A DNA stretch of 64,000 nt from Fulvivirga sediminis (GTDB taxonomy: Bacteria > Bacteroidota > Bacteroidia > Cytophagales > Cyclobacteriaceae), in the NCBI RefSeq assembly GCF_016757215.1, contig NZ_JAESIY010000006.1:186001-250000 (forward strand), given 5' to 3'. Below the pieces are notes generated by a model. That model was given only the letters and a program-made list of their open reading frames with translations, had not been told where the DNA came from and did not search any database. Below, piece by piece: positions 46,136 to 55,384 of this stretch. Position 1 is the first letter of the stretch. Each line of letters starts with the position of its first letter. Made by a program: the position numbers and the translations under genes.

Positions 46136-47164
46136 CTAAGCGTATGTATTTATAGGGTTACTTAATTCGTTTTTATATTCGTTGAGAAGTTGTTTAAACT
46201 TATCCACTGTCTCTTCCAAAGACAGATCAGATTTACCACCGGCGGCATTTTTATGACCACCTCCTTCAAAATGCTTGCGCGCAAATTCATTCGCAGAAAA
46301 TCCTCCCACAGATCTGAAAGAAATTTTAACTACATCTGTCCTATCTATCATCAGTGCGGCAAACTTAATTCCTTCTATAGAAAGTGCATAATTCACCAGA
46401 CCTTCTGTATCTCCTGTTCTTGACCGAAATTGTTCCAGATCTTCAGTAGATATAGCAAAGTAAGCGGTGTTTAACTCTGGCATTACAGTAAGCCTTTCAC
46501 TAAGTGCGTAGCCTAAGAATTTCAGTTTATCCAAACTGTTCGTATCATATACCAGTTTAGAAACTTTAGCCGCATCAGCTCCTTTATCTACCAGCTCCCC
46601 GCATACTCTAAACACATGACGTGTAGTGTTAGAATGCTTGAAACCTCCTGTATCTGTCATAATACCAGCGTATAAAGCTTCCGCCATATCTTTACTGATT
46701 AATGACTCATCACCTAACATATGAATAAGATCATAAATAAGCTCCGCCGTAGCCGCTGCATCTGTACTCCACATTTGAAAGTCTGCAAAGTCTTCAGGTT
46801 CAAGATGATGGTCAATAAGCACCTTCACGCACTGTGCCTCCGTCACTTTATCTCCAAGACCATTGATTCTTTGCAAACTTGAAAAGTCCAGACAAAATAT
46901 TATATCAGCCTCTTTAATGAGTTGACATGACTCCTCCTCATTCCCCTCATCATACACTATAACCTGATCATTACCTTTCATCCAGGTTAAAAAATCCGCA
47001 TAATCAGTGGGAGTGATCACGGTAACATCGTGTCCCTTCATTTTTAGATACTCAGCTAAACCTAAAGATGATCCCAACGCATCAGCATCTGGCTTATGGT
47101 GTGTAGTAATAACCACCTTCTTCGGAGTACTGATGAGCGTTTTAAAAGCTTCCAGATTTTGCAT
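46136..47164 (-). CDS. nrnA: DHH-family oligoribonuclease/PAP phosphatase (NrnA-like)
   Basis: 342 residues of the DHH-DHHA1 family that degrades nanoRNA and 3'-phosphoadenosine 5'-phosphate. Motifs are TTHHKPDADALGSSLGLA near 20-37, FCLDFSS, LIDHHLEPEDF near 116-126, and the C-terminal DHHA1 motif GGGHKNAAGG. First gene of the run with FKBP, rdgB, udk and a small membrane protein. The stop and the next ATG abut. Confidence 0.93.
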   Translation of the reverse strand: MQNLEAFKTLISTPKKVVITTHHKPDADALGSSLGLAEYLKMKGHDVTVITPTDYADFLTWMKGNDQVIVYDEGNEEESCQLIKEADIIFCLDFSSLQRINGLGDKVTEAQCVKVLIDHHLEPEDFADFQMWSTDAAATAELIYDLIHMLGDESLISKDMAEALYAGIMTDTGGFKHSNTTRHVFRVCGELVDKGADAAKVSKLVYDTNSLDKLKFLGYALSERLTVMPELNTAYFAISTEDLEQFRSRTGDTEGLVNYALSIEGIKFAALMIDRTDVVKISFRSVGGFSANEFARKHFEGGGHKNAAGGKSDLSLEETVDKFKQLLNEYKNELSNPINTYA

Positions 47165-47316
47165 TGTTGCTTATCTCTGCCTATAGAAAAGGCTGGTTTA
47201 AGTTTTGGTAAACGGCAAAATTGATAATAAAATCATTCATATACAAAATACCTACCCACGATTATCAAAAAGCAGGATTTTAACAACATAGAGAACGTTT
47301 ATTTCAATATTGTTTT

Positions 47317-47324
47317 TAGCTTTG
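47317..47324 (+). promoter_or_regulatory. Candidate -7 element for ndk
   Basis: TAGCTTTG matches the Bacteroidota TAnnTTTG consensus and lies 29 bases before the ndk ATG. No good TTTG -33 element is seen at the usual distance, so support is partial. Confidence 0.4.
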
Positions 47325-47353
47325 CCTGAGATCAACAAAACACAAATTCAACT

Positions 47354-47773
47354 ATGGCTGGAAACAGAACTTTCACAATGATAAAGCCTGATGCAGTAGG
47401 TGCAGGTAATACAGGAGCAATCATTAAAATGATTGAAGAAGCAGGTTTTAAAATTGTAGCAATGAAAAAGGCCTTGCTTACTAAAGAAAGAGCAGGTCAG
47501 TTTTATGAAGTACATAAAGAAAGACCGTTTTATAACGACCTTACTACTTATATGTCTTCAGGCGCTATTGTACCTATGATACTAGAAAAAGACAACGCAG
47601 TAGAGGATTTCAGAAAACTGATTGGTGCTACTAACCCTAAAGAGGCTGCCGAAGGCACTATCAGAGCAATTTTCGCAGAATCTATCGAAGCTAATGCAAT
47701 ACATGGCTCAGACTCTGATGAGAATGCTGAGATTGAAGGAAAATTCTTCTTTGCTGAAGTAGAGAAATTCTAA
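47354..47773 (+). CDS. ndk: Nucleoside diphosphate kinase
   Basis: 139 residues. It balances nucleoside triphosphate pools by passing phosphate through a histidine. The start [10 protein letters not shown] (residues 6-15) and the active-site His117 in [12 protein letters not shown] are exact. Divergent from nrnA and convergent with the aldehyde dehydrogenase; single gene with its own terminator. Confidence 0.97.
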   Translation: MAGNRTFTMIKPDAVGAGNTGAIIKMIEEAGFKIVAMKKALLTKERAGQFYEVHKERPFYNDLTTYMSSGAIVPMILEKDNAVEDFRKLIGATNPKEAAEGTIRAIFAESIEANAIHGSDSDENAEIEGKFFFAEVEKF

Positions 47774-47790
47774 AAAAAATATTTAGAAAT

Positions 47791-47833
47791 AAAATAAAAG
47801 CAGGCTTGAAACACTAAAACCTGCTTTTATTTT
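47791..47833. terminator. Bidirectional terminator, ndk and aldehyde dehydrogenase
   Basis: AAAATAAAAGCAGG (47791-47804) pairs exactly with 47820-47833, with a 15-base loop. T- and A-runs allow termination on both strands. The right arm overlaps the stop codon of the minus-strand dehydrogenase gene (47827). Confidence 0.8.
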
Positions 47834-49272
47834 AAAGAAACACATACATTCTTCGCCTCCGTAAAAAACCTTAAAGCCTCTTCCCCTCCCTCACGACCTA
47901 CACCAGATTGTTTAACCCCTCCAAAAGGAGTTCTCAAATCTCTCAATAACCAGCAATTAACCCAAACTATACCACATTTGAGTTCATCAGCAACTCGATG
48001 GGCTCGCTTCAAGCTATCAGTAAAAATAGTAGCAGAAAGTCCATAGACCGTACTATTAGCATAATTAACTACCTCCTCTTCACTATCAAATGGCATCACA
48101 GTTACCACAGGCCCAAATATCTCTTCTTGATTTACTTTGCAGGTATAATCTAAACCGGTGATTACAGTTGGTGCTATAAAATAGCCCTTCTCACATCTTC
48201 CTGATACTTTCACCTGCTGTCCTCCACATTGAATTTCACCTCCTTCTTTCCTTGCCAAATCTATATAAGCTAATACTTTATTCATATGAGCCTGCGAAAC
48301 TACAGCCCCAATATCAGAACCTGATTCCATCGGGTCTCCCACCTTCAGTGCAGCCACTCGGTCTACAAATTGCTTTAAAAATTGATTATAAATGCCGCTC
48401 TGAACAAGTATCCTTGATCCACATAAGCAAATTTGGCCTTGATTAGAAAATGATGACCTTAATGAGACTTCGATAGTATTTTGTAAATCACAATCATCAA
48501 AAATAATATTGGGATTTTTACCTCCCAGCTCTAATGACAACTTCTTAAACATTGGAGCTGCGGCAGCAGCGATAGCCTTACCCGTAGTGGTACCTCCCGT
48601 AAATGAAATAAGCGGTATATCTGGATGCGCTACTATAGCTTGTCCTACTTTTGCCCCTAACCCGTGCACTATATTTAATACTCCGGCTGGCAAACCGGCT
48701 TCTATGCATATTTTTGAAAAGAGATAAGCAGTCATGGGAGTTACCTCCGAAGGCTTAGCGACTACCGTATTACCTGCAGCCAGAGCTGGCGCTATTTTCC
48801 AGGTAAACAGATATAAAGGCAGGTTCCATGGAGAAATACAACCTGCCACCCCCACTGGCTTTCTAGTAGTATAGTTAATAGCCTTATCATCTGTAAGGTG
48901 AGATTCTGAAGAAAAATGAAGTACAGCACTGGCAAAAAAGCGCATATTACTACTCGCCCTGGGTATATCTACAGACCGAGCTAATGACAATGGCTTACCA
49001 TTATCAATGCATTCTGCCTTAGCCAGTAAGTTATGATCTCTTTCTATTAAATCTGCAATTTTCATTAACAATGCAGCGCGTTCTGCCACAGGCATAGCAG
49101 ACCAAACAGGAAAAGCTCTGACAGCTGCCTTTGCCGCCAATTGCACATCTCTTTCGTCAGAATCAGGAATCAAACTATACACTGACCCTTCTGAAGGGTT
49201 ATAGTTATCAATATAATTCCTTGACAAAGAATCATTTAACTCTCCATCTATATAGTTCTGTATTTTCTGCAT
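47827..49272 (-). CDS. Aldehyde dehydrogenase, probable 2-aminomuconate semialdehyde dehydrogenase
   Basis: 481 residues from the ATG at 49272; a TTG seven codons upstream is open but less likely. NAD-linked aldehyde dehydrogenase with Asn150, Glu248 (LELGGKNP) and catalytic Cys282 (GQICLCGSR). The C-terminal NCWLLRDLRTPFGGVKQSG motif and the N-terminal YIDGELND fit the ALDH8-like hydroxy/aminomuconic semialdehyde branch. Context agrees: the gene sits in a kynurenine-pathway cluster and would oxidise aminomuconate semialdehyde. The required ACMS decarboxylase is not in the window. It is 27 bases after the SDR gene on the same strand. Confidence 0.9.
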   Translation of the reverse strand: MQKIQNYIDGELNDSLSRNYIDNYNPSEGSVYSLIPDSDERDVQLAAKAAVRAFPVWSAMPVAERAALLMKIADLIERDHNLLAKAECIDNGKPLSLARSVDIPRASSNMRFFASAVLHFSSESHLTDDKAINYTTRKPVGVAGCISPWNLPLYLFTWKIAPALAAGNTVVAKPSEVTPMTAYLFSKICIEAGLPAGVLNIVHGLGAKVGQAIVAHPDIPLISFTGGTTTGKAIAAAAAPMFKKLSLELGGKNPNIIFDDCDLQNTIEVSLRSSFSNQGQICLCGSRILVQSGIYNQFLKQFVDRVAALKVGDPMESGSDIGAVVSQAHMNKVLAYIDLARKEGGEIQCGGQQVKVSGRCEKGYFIAPTVITGLDYTCKVNQEEIFGPVVTVMPFDSEEEVVNYANSTVYGLSATIFTDSLKRAHRVADELKCGIVWVNCWLLRDLRTPFGGVKQSGVGREGGEEALRFFTEAKNVCVSLK

Positions 49273-49299
49273 TGTTACTGAAAATTTAAACAATCTCCA

Positions 49300-50088
49300 T
49301 CAAAGGCAGCCTAACCGGCCGCCATCTACAGGGAGGTTAACACCATTAATATAAGCTGCTGCTGGACTAGCCAAAAAAGCTATTGCTGCTGCCGTTTCAG
49401 ATGCCTCACCAAATCTTTGTGCAGGAACTCCCTGTTTCATATTATCTTCAACTTCAGCCTCACTTATACCATTCTTCTTAGCATTATTACTGATGATGGA
49501 CCTAAGACGAGCGGTCTCTGTAAACCCAGGCAGTATATTATTTACAGTAATACCATATGATCCCAATTCCAACGATAGTGTTTTTGACCAATTAGCCACT
49601 GCACCTCTTATGGTATTAGAAACCCCAAGACCTGGAATAGGCACTTTTACAGAGGTAGAAATAACGTTAATAATTCTTCCATAACCCAAACTCTTCATTG
49701 ATGGCACTACTGCCTGAGCTAAAATTTGGTTACATATCAAATGTCTCTTAAAAGCTTGAGTGAACTCATCCAGTTCAGCATCAATGGCTGCACCCCCAGC
49801 CGGACCTCCTGTATTGTTTATGAGTATATGAATATCGTTTTCTTTTACGAGATAAGCATTAACGCCATTTTTCAAGCTTTCAGGATCATCAAAATCAGCA
49901 CATATATAATGGTGCTGAGGGTCTCCTACCACAGGCAACTCATCTAGCACTTCTTGCAACTTATTTTCATCTCGAGCTACTAAGGTAATGTGAGCTCCTA
50001 AGCTGGCTAGCTCAATGGCTGTAGCTTTACCTATCCCCTGAGTACTACCACAAACCAATGCTCTTTTGCCTCTTAAATCTATATCCAT
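49300..50088 (-). CDS. Short-chain dehydrogenase-like protein with altered active site
   Basis: 262 residues with the SDR Rossmann fold: CGSTQGIG at 13-20, LINNTGGPAGG near 89-99 and the C-terminal INGVNLPVDGG. The catalytic Ser144 region is present (NVISTS), but the YxxxK pair is replaced: by spacing Tyr is Ser157 and Lys is Arg161 (VSNTIRGAV). This matches the subgroup of BKR-like SDR proteins that lack the normal tetrad. It may therefore bind NAD(P) without ordinary redox chemistry, or use other residues. First gene on the minus side of the kynurenine cluster, divergent from the dioxygenase gene by 109 bases. Confidence 0.88.
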   Translation of the reverse strand: MDIDLRGKRALVCGSTQGIGKATAIELASLGAHITLVARDENKLQEVLDELPVVGDPQHHYICADFDDPESLKNGVNAYLVKENDIHILINNTGGPAGGAAIDAELDEFTQAFKRHLICNQILAQAVVPSMKSLGYGRIINVISTSVKVPIPGLGVSNTIRGAVANWSKTLSLELGSYGITVNNILPGFTETARLRSIISNNAKKNGISEAEVEDNMKQGVPAQRFGEASETAAAIAFLASPAAAYINGVNLPVDGGRLGCL

Positions 50089-50197
50089 GACTATTTATGT
50101 TCTTTTAGGTTCAAAATTCACTAAATTTAAGAATAAATGAACAGGAAGCCGAACCCCGCTTACTGGTTCAATAATCATTTTATTAATTAGAAATATA

Positions 50198-50725
50198 ATG
50201 GCTATTAAAAGACCTTTTAACCTTAAAAAGTGGATAGAGGAAAATCGAGACCTCTTAAAACCTCCGGTAGGCAATAAAAACTTATACGCAGATGCCGGTG
50301 ATTATATTGTAATGATAGTAGGTGGACCTAATGCTCGAAAAGATTACCATTATAATGAAACCGAAGAGCTTTTTTATCAGCTAGAGGGCGACATAATGGT
50401 GAAAATACAGGAAGATGGAAAAGCCGTAGATATACCTATCAGTGAAGGTGAAATGTACCTTAACCCTGCCAAAGTACCTCACTCTCCTATCAGATCTGCC
50501 GGAAGTGTAGGGCTAGTCATAGAGCGAAAAAGAGACGAGAATTTTACCGATGGCCTTCTCTGGTATTGTGAAAAATGCAACCACAAACTACACGAAACCT
50601 ATTTTCCTCTTCATAATATTGAAACAGACTTTCTACCCAGGTTCAAAGAGTTTTATAGTTCTGAAAAGCTGCGGACCTGTGATAACTGCGGCCATGTAAT
50701 GGAATCTGACAAAAAATTTGTTTAA
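50198..50725 (+). CDS. nbaC: 3-hydroxyanthranilate 3,4-dioxygenase
   Basis: 175 residues. It opens the ring of 3-hydroxyanthranilate to 2-amino-3-carboxymuconate semialdehyde. The cupin iron ligands are His51, Glu57 and His95, with substrate residues Arg47, Arg99 and Glu110, the same numbering I recall for the bacterial enzyme. The C-terminal rubredoxin-like metal site is complete (Cys124, Cys127, Cys161, Cys164). It heads a plus-strand run with an MGMT gene, kynureninase and kynurenine monooxygenase. Confidence 0.96.
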   Translation: MAIKRPFNLKKWIEENRDLLKPPVGNKNLYADAGDYIVMIVGGPNARKDYHYNETEELFYQLEGDIMVKIQEDGKAVDIPISEGEMYLNPAKVPHSPIRSAGSVGLVIERKRDENFTDGLLWYCEKCNHKLHETYFPLHNIETDFLPRFKEFYSSEKLRTCDNCGHVMESDKKFV

Positions 50726-50732
50726 TAGGTTA

Positions 50733-51215
50733 ATGAAGAAACTATTTCAATCTCCTGTTGGCCCCCTTTGTATTGAAGCTAATGAAGAAAGCCTTTTATC
50801 GATCACTTTTAATCCTTCTGATATTGATCCATCAGAAAGTAAAAAAAGCAACGTAATTGATCATTGCATTGCTGAACTGGATCAATACTTTAAAGGCACC
50901 CTCAAAACTTTTACCGTCCCTTTGCTGCTCAATGGAACCGCCTTTCAAAATAAAGTATGGTCTGAACTCACAAAAATACCTTATGGAAAAACTATTTCAT
51001 ATTCTGAACTTGCCCTCAGGTTGGGAGATGTCAAATGTATAAGAGCTGCAGGCACGGCAAATGGCAAGAACAAGTTACCGATTATAATCCCTTGTCACCG
51101 CGTAATAGGTAAAGATGGCCAACTAGTTGGTTTCGCCGGAGGCTTAGATAAGAAAGAATGGCTTTTAAAACACGAAGGCATTATCAAGGGCGCACAGATG
51201 AAAATTTTTGGGTAA
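50733..51215 (+). CDS. ogt: Methylated-DNA-protein-cysteine methyltransferase
   Basis: 160 residues from the ATG at 50733; a TTG at 50718 would overlap the previous gene. It removes O6-methylguanine adducts in a single-turnover reaction. The active site is PCHRV with Cys121, the arginine finger region is CIRAAGTANGKN, and FAGGLDKKEWLLKHE ends the domain. It is embedded between two kynurenine-pathway genes, seven bases after the first and 22 before the next, so it is cotranscribed with them although functionally unrelated. Confidence 0.94.
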   Translation: MKKLFQSPVGPLCIEANEESLLSITFNPSDIDPSESKKSNVIDHCIAELDQYFKGTLKTFTVPLLLNGTAFQNKVWSELTKIPYGKTISYSELALRLGDVKCIRAAGTANGKNKLPIIIPCHRVIGKDGQLVGFAGGLDKKEWLLKHEGIIKGAQMKIFG

Positions 51216-51237
51216 TATTGAGTTAAAAGTAAAAGCC

Positions 51238-52503
51238 ATGGACTATCAGGATTCTTTAGAATTTGCTCAACATAAAGACCAAATAGATTCTCTCAAAGAC
51301 TTCAGAGATCAATTTCACATCCCTGAGCTCAACGGCAAAGCCAGTATTTACTTTACAGGCAACAGTCTGGGACTTCAGCCCAAAACCACAGCAAAATATG
51401 TAAACGAAGAATTAGAAGGTTGGGCCACACTAGGTGTAGAAGGTCATTTTCATTCCAACAAAAGACCTTGGTTTGAATATCACAAATTCAGCAAAGAGAC
51501 ACTTTCTAAAATAATGGGGGCTAACCCCTCCGAGGTGGTTTCTATGAATAGCCTTACCACTAACCTCCATCTTTTGCTCATCTCTTTTTACAGACCAACA
51601 AAAGAAAGGTATAAGATCATCATGGAAGCAGGAGCTTTTCCTTCAGATCAATATGCTGTAGAAAGTCAGATAAAATTGCATGGCTTTGATTATGAAGACG
51701 CTTTGATCGAGGTACACCCTAAAGAAGGGAAGAATACCTTAGACATAGATGATATTAACAGCGCCATCGATGAAGCAGGAGATTCGCTTGCACTGGTGCT
51801 TTTTGGAGCAGTACAATATTACACCGGTCAATTCTTTCCTATAAAAGAAATTACCGAAGCAACTCACAAAGTGGGTGCAATTGCTGGCTTTGACTTAGCA
51901 CATGCTGCAGGCAATGTTCCTCTTTCACTTCATGATGATGAGGTTGACTTTGCCGCCTGGTGCACTTACAAATATTTAAACTCTGGGCCAGGTGGAATCA
52001 GCGGCATATTTGTTCATGACAAGCACGGCCTCAACCCAGATACTCCTCGCCTGGCGGGCTGGTGGGGCCACGATGAAAGCTCCCGATTTAAAATGGAAAA
52101 AGGCTTCAAACCCATGCCCGGCGCCGATGGATGGCAAACGAGCAACGTTAACATTATGAGCAGCGCTATAAACTTAGCGGCCTTGGAAATATTCGACAAG
52201 GCAGGTATGGAAGCCCTAAGAAAAAAGAGCATCGAGCTTACTGGCTTTCTTGAGTTTTTGTTAAAAAAATTAGAGGGTATCCGGATAATAACACCTGAGA
52301 ACCCCGCCGAAAGAGGTTGCCAGCTGTCATTAGAAGCTAAAAAGAATGGCAAAGCCGCCTTTAATCAACTTACAGAAGCAGGCGTAGTAGCTGACTGGCG
52401 CGAACCCAATGCCATCAGAGTAGCTCCCGTACCCCTTTATAATACCTTTTCAGAAGTATACCGATTTTATGACATCTTAAAACAAGCTGTACCCAATGAA
52501 TAA
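51238..52503 (+). CDS. kynU: Kynureninase
   Basis: 421 residues from the ATG at 51238; the longer TTG frame from 51208 overlaps the MGMT gene. PLP enzyme that cleaves kynurenine or 3-hydroxykynurenine to anthranilate or 3-hydroxyanthranilate plus alanine. Motifs are YFTGNSLGLQPK near 38-49, FPSDQYA near 134-140, FDLAHAAGN with Asp219, and the PLP lysine K245 in WCTYKYLNSGPGG. The end overlaps the KMO start by eight bases. Confidence 0.96.
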   Translation: MDYQDSLEFAQHKDQIDSLKDFRDQFHIPELNGKASIYFTGNSLGLQPKTTAKYVNEELEGWATLGVEGHFHSNKRPWFEYHKFSKETLSKIMGANPSEVVSMNSLTTNLHLLLISFYRPTKERYKIIMEAGAFPSDQYAVESQIKLHGFDYEDALIEVHPKEGKNTLDIDDINSAIDEAGDSLALVLFGAVQYYTGQFFPIKEITEATHKVGAIAGFDLAHAAGNVPLSLHDDEVDFAAWCTYKYLNSGPGGISGIFVHDKHGLNPDTPRLAGWWGHDESSRFKMEKGFKPMPGADGWQTSNVNIMSSAINLAALEIFDKAGMEALRKKSIELTGFLEFLLKKLEGIRIITPENPAERGCQLSLEAKKNGKAAFNQLTEAGVVADWREPNAIRVAPVPLYNTFSEVYRFYDILKQAVPNE

Positions 52504-53824
52504 AGTTGAAAAAATATCTATTGTAGGTGCCGGCTTAGTAGGCAGTCTAATGTCCGTATACCTGGCCAAAAGAGGCTATAAAGTTTCATTATTCGAAAGC
52601 AGGCCTGACCTTAGAAAAGCAGATATTTCTGCTGGAAGATCCATCAACCTGGCTCTTAGTAATAGAGGCTGGCTACCGCTACAGGAGGTGGGCTTAAAAG
52701 AAAAAGCAGAAAAGCTGACCATTCCTATGAAAGGCAGAATGATGCACAATGAGAAAGGAGAGTTAACTTTTCAACCTTATGGAAAAAGCGGACAAGCCAT
52801 TTACTCTATCTCTAGAAGTGGATTAAACTCATTATTGCTAGATGCTGCAGAAGCCACTGGCGTTGAAGTATTCTTCAACCAAAAATGTAAGGAAGTAGAC
52901 TTAAATAACAACATTCTTCTCTTGAATGATAAAAAGATATCTTCTGACATTATAATTGGTGCAGATGGTGCCTTTTCTGTTATCAGGCAAGCAATGGAGC
53001 ACACTTCCCGCTTCAATTATTCACAGCAGTATTTGGAACATGGCTATAAAGAGCTATCGATTCCTCCCTCATCAACCAATGATTTTAAAATAGATAAAAA
53101 TTCATTACACATATGGCCTAGAGGAAATTTTATGCTAATCGCCCTCCCTAATCTGGATGGCAGCTTTACCTGTACGCTATTCTTCCCTTTTGAAGGCGAC
53201 CAGTCCTTTGATCAGCTGCACTCTGACGAGGCCATTATAAATTTCTTTAAGAAAGAATTCCCTGATGCTTATGAACTGATGCCTGACCTGTTGAATGATT
53301 TTCACAGCAACCCTACTTCTGCGCTAGTCACGGTAAGATCCTCTCCATGGTATAAAAATCGTTCATTATTGATTGGAGATGCAGCACATGCCATAGTTCC
53401 TTTTTATGGTCAGGGCATGAACTGCGGTTTTGAAGATTGTAGAGTTTTAAATGATTTACTTACCCAATTTGAAGATAATTGGGATTTAGCTCTTCCTGAA
53501 TATAGCCAAATGAGAACTCCTGATGCCAATGCTATTTCAGATCTGGCCCTCAAGAATTTCATCGAAATGCGAGATCATGTAGCAGATAACGATTTTCTTC
53601 TACGTAAAAAAATAGAAGCAAAACTGAATGAGCTATATCCAGAAAAATGGATTCCTATTTATTCCATGGTCACTTTCAACGAAAACATCAGATATTCTAA
53701 AGCAGCGGCATTGGGTAAGCTTCAGGCCTCTATTATGGATAAAGTGATGGCTTCCCCTAATCTTGAAAGCCAATGGGAGCACCTCGATTTTGAATCAATA
53801 ATCAACCAACTACCTTCTATGTAG
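52496..53824 (+). CDS. kmo: Kynurenine 3-monooxygenase
   Basis: 442 residues. FAD- and NADPH-dependent hydroxylase converting kynurenine to 3-hydroxykynurenine. The N-terminal GAGLVGSLMSVYLAKRGYKV, the DISAGRSINLALSNRG motif typical of KMO, and GDAAHAIVPFYGQGMNCGFEDC near 295-316 are visible. The mitochondrial-type membrane tail is absent, as in bacterial enzymes. It overlaps kynureninase by eight bases at its start and the convergent MltF-like gene by eight bases at its end. Confidence 0.96.
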   Translation: MNKVEKISIVGAGLVGSLMSVYLAKRGYKVSLFESRPDLRKADISAGRSINLALSNRGWLPLQEVGLKEKAEKLTIPMKGRMMHNEKGELTFQPYGKSGQAIYSISRSGLNSLLLDAAEATGVEVFFNQKCKEVDLNNNILLLNDKKISSDIIIGADGAFSVIRQAMEHTSRFNYSQQYLEHGYKELSIPPSSTNDFKIDKNSLHIWPRGNFMLIALPNLDGSFTCTLFFPFEGDQSFDQLHSDEAIINFFKKEFPDAYELMPDLLNDFHSNPTSALVTVRSSPWYKNRSLLIGDAAHAIVPFYGQGMNCGFEDCRVLNDLLTQFEDNWDLALPEYSQMRTPDANAISDLALKNFIEMRDHVADNDFLLRKKIEAKLNELYPEKWIPIYSMVTFNENIRYSKAAALGKLQASIMDKVMASPNLESQWEHLDFESIINQLPSM

Positions 53825-55289
53825 ATATCAGCTGCCTATATTGTTGATACCTGCTTAAGATTTCCTTCACATAATTGACAGGTTCTTCACCACGGCAATA
53901 ACCAGACTTAACAACAGGGTCACGAAAAAACTCTGGCTTAGACTTCATTAAAAGGAAATACTCCACATTATGGTCCCAGGTAACCGGATCTCGGCCATAC
54001 TTCTTAGCTAATTCGCGTGCATCTACCACATGGCCCAGACCAACATTATAACTGGCTAGCACAAATTTGATTCTCTCATCGGCATCCTTAATGGTTTTAG
54101 ACCATAGGTCATCTAAAAATCTGAGTAAATGCACTCCAGCCATAATATTATCTATCGGGTCAGTTAAATCTGTAGCGCCATACCTCTCTCCCGTTTCGGG
54201 TACTATCTGCATAAGACCTATAGCCCCAGCCCAAGATTCTGCATTAGGATCAAAATGTGACTCCTGATATATCTGAGCTGCCAATAATTGCCAATCCCAC
54301 CCAATGCTATCTGCTGCTACTTTTATAATATCATCATAAATGCTGATTTTCTCTCCTCCCATAGAAGAATAGCTACTTTTAGCTCGAATTAACGAAGCTC
54401 TGGGACTTTTAAAATACTTATTATAAATAATATTGAAAGTAGGCTTCCTTTTTATTTGAGCTATCCAATCATTTAAAGAAGTAAGTAGCTCATCAGAATT
54501 TTTACGCACGGCCCAGGCAATCTGCTGAGGAAAACTAATAGCCGTTCTCACATCCAAAATAGGATAATAAGAAGCATTTACAAGGGCCACCGTTTCATCA
54601 GAAATGGTATAATCTATTTCTGAAAAGGCTACTTCTCTGATCAACTCCTCTGCTTCAGCACTGTCTTGTTCTTCAATAATTAGCACATCTCCACCTATTT
54701 CATCAGAAAGATTCTGCAGCCTATCTACAAAAGATGAGCTCTTACGCACGTTTACCTCCTTACCTATAAGATCTACCTGATTTCTGATAAGCTTTTTATC
54801 GATCTCTTCACGGGTCATCCTCCTCCAATTTCTAGGCTTGCGCTGTACCAGCACCTGCCGGGTACTATAATGACTATGAGTGAAATCAACTATTTCTTTT
54901 CTAGCCCTGGTTATAGCCAAAGAGTAAGCAATGATATCTCCTTCTCCATTATTAAGCATTTCAAATGCCTCATCTATACTGGGTGTAACTTTTATTTCAA
55001 GTGTTACCCCTATTTGTTTAGCATAGAGAGAAAGTAAATCATATTCATACCCCATAGGGCGGCCTCTGTATAGAAAATAGCCTGTTGAGCTATTATCCAC
55101 AATAGCTATAATAGAGCCTCTTTTCCTAATTTCTTCAAGATCAAAATCAACTGGTCTAACAGTCGGAATCTCTTCTTCTTCCGGTTCATTACTTTCATTT
55201 GTAGTTTGATGGCACCCTGCCATAAACACTAGTATGAACACAAAATAGAAATAATTTAGAGGCCTTTTTTTGTAAAATAATAAAGCCAT
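53817..55289 (-). CDS. MltF-like lytic transglycosylase with solute-binding domain
   Basis: 490 residues with a lipoprotein signal (FMAGCHQTT, Cys26). An extracellular solute-binding family 3 domain (about 55-290, with GSIIAIVDNSSTGYFLY and GDIIAYSLAITRARKEIVDF) is followed by a soluble lytic transglycosylase domain (about 320-430) with QESHFDPNAESWAGAIGLMQIVP; the catalytic Glu is near residue 343. It cuts peptidoglycan without hydrolysis and is likely held at the outer membrane. The domain order is that of MltF. The 3' end overlaps KMO by eight bases on the other strand. Confidence 0.93.
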   Translation of the reverse strand: MALLFYKKRPLNYFYFVFILVFMAGCHQTTNESNEPEEEEIPTVRPVDFDLEEIRKRGSIIAIVDNSSTGYFLYRGRPMGYEYDLLSLYAKQIGVTLEIKVTPSIDEAFEMLNNGEGDIIAYSLAITRARKEIVDFTHSHYSTRQVLVQRKPRNWRRMTREEIDKKLIRNQVDLIGKEVNVRKSSSFVDRLQNLSDEIGGDVLIIEEQDSAEAEELIREVAFSEIDYTISDETVALVNASYYPILDVRTAISFPQQIAWAVRKNSDELLTSLNDWIAQIKRKPTFNIIYNKYFKSPRASLIRAKSSYSSMGGEKISIYDDIIKVAADSIGWDWQLLAAQIYQESHFDPNAESWAGAIGLMQIVPETGERYGATDLTDPIDNIMAGVHLLRFLDDLWSKTIKDADERIKFVLASYNVGLGHVVDARELAKKYGRDPVTWDHNVEYFLLMKSKPEFFRDPVVKSGYCRGEEPVNYVKEILSRYQQYRQLIST

Positions 55290-55384
55290 AATCTATGAAA
55301 ATAATCATAATTTTGGCTTTGCAAAAGAATTTTCGCAATTGAGATTAATAATTTTAAATATTTAATCATTTTACATAATTAATC

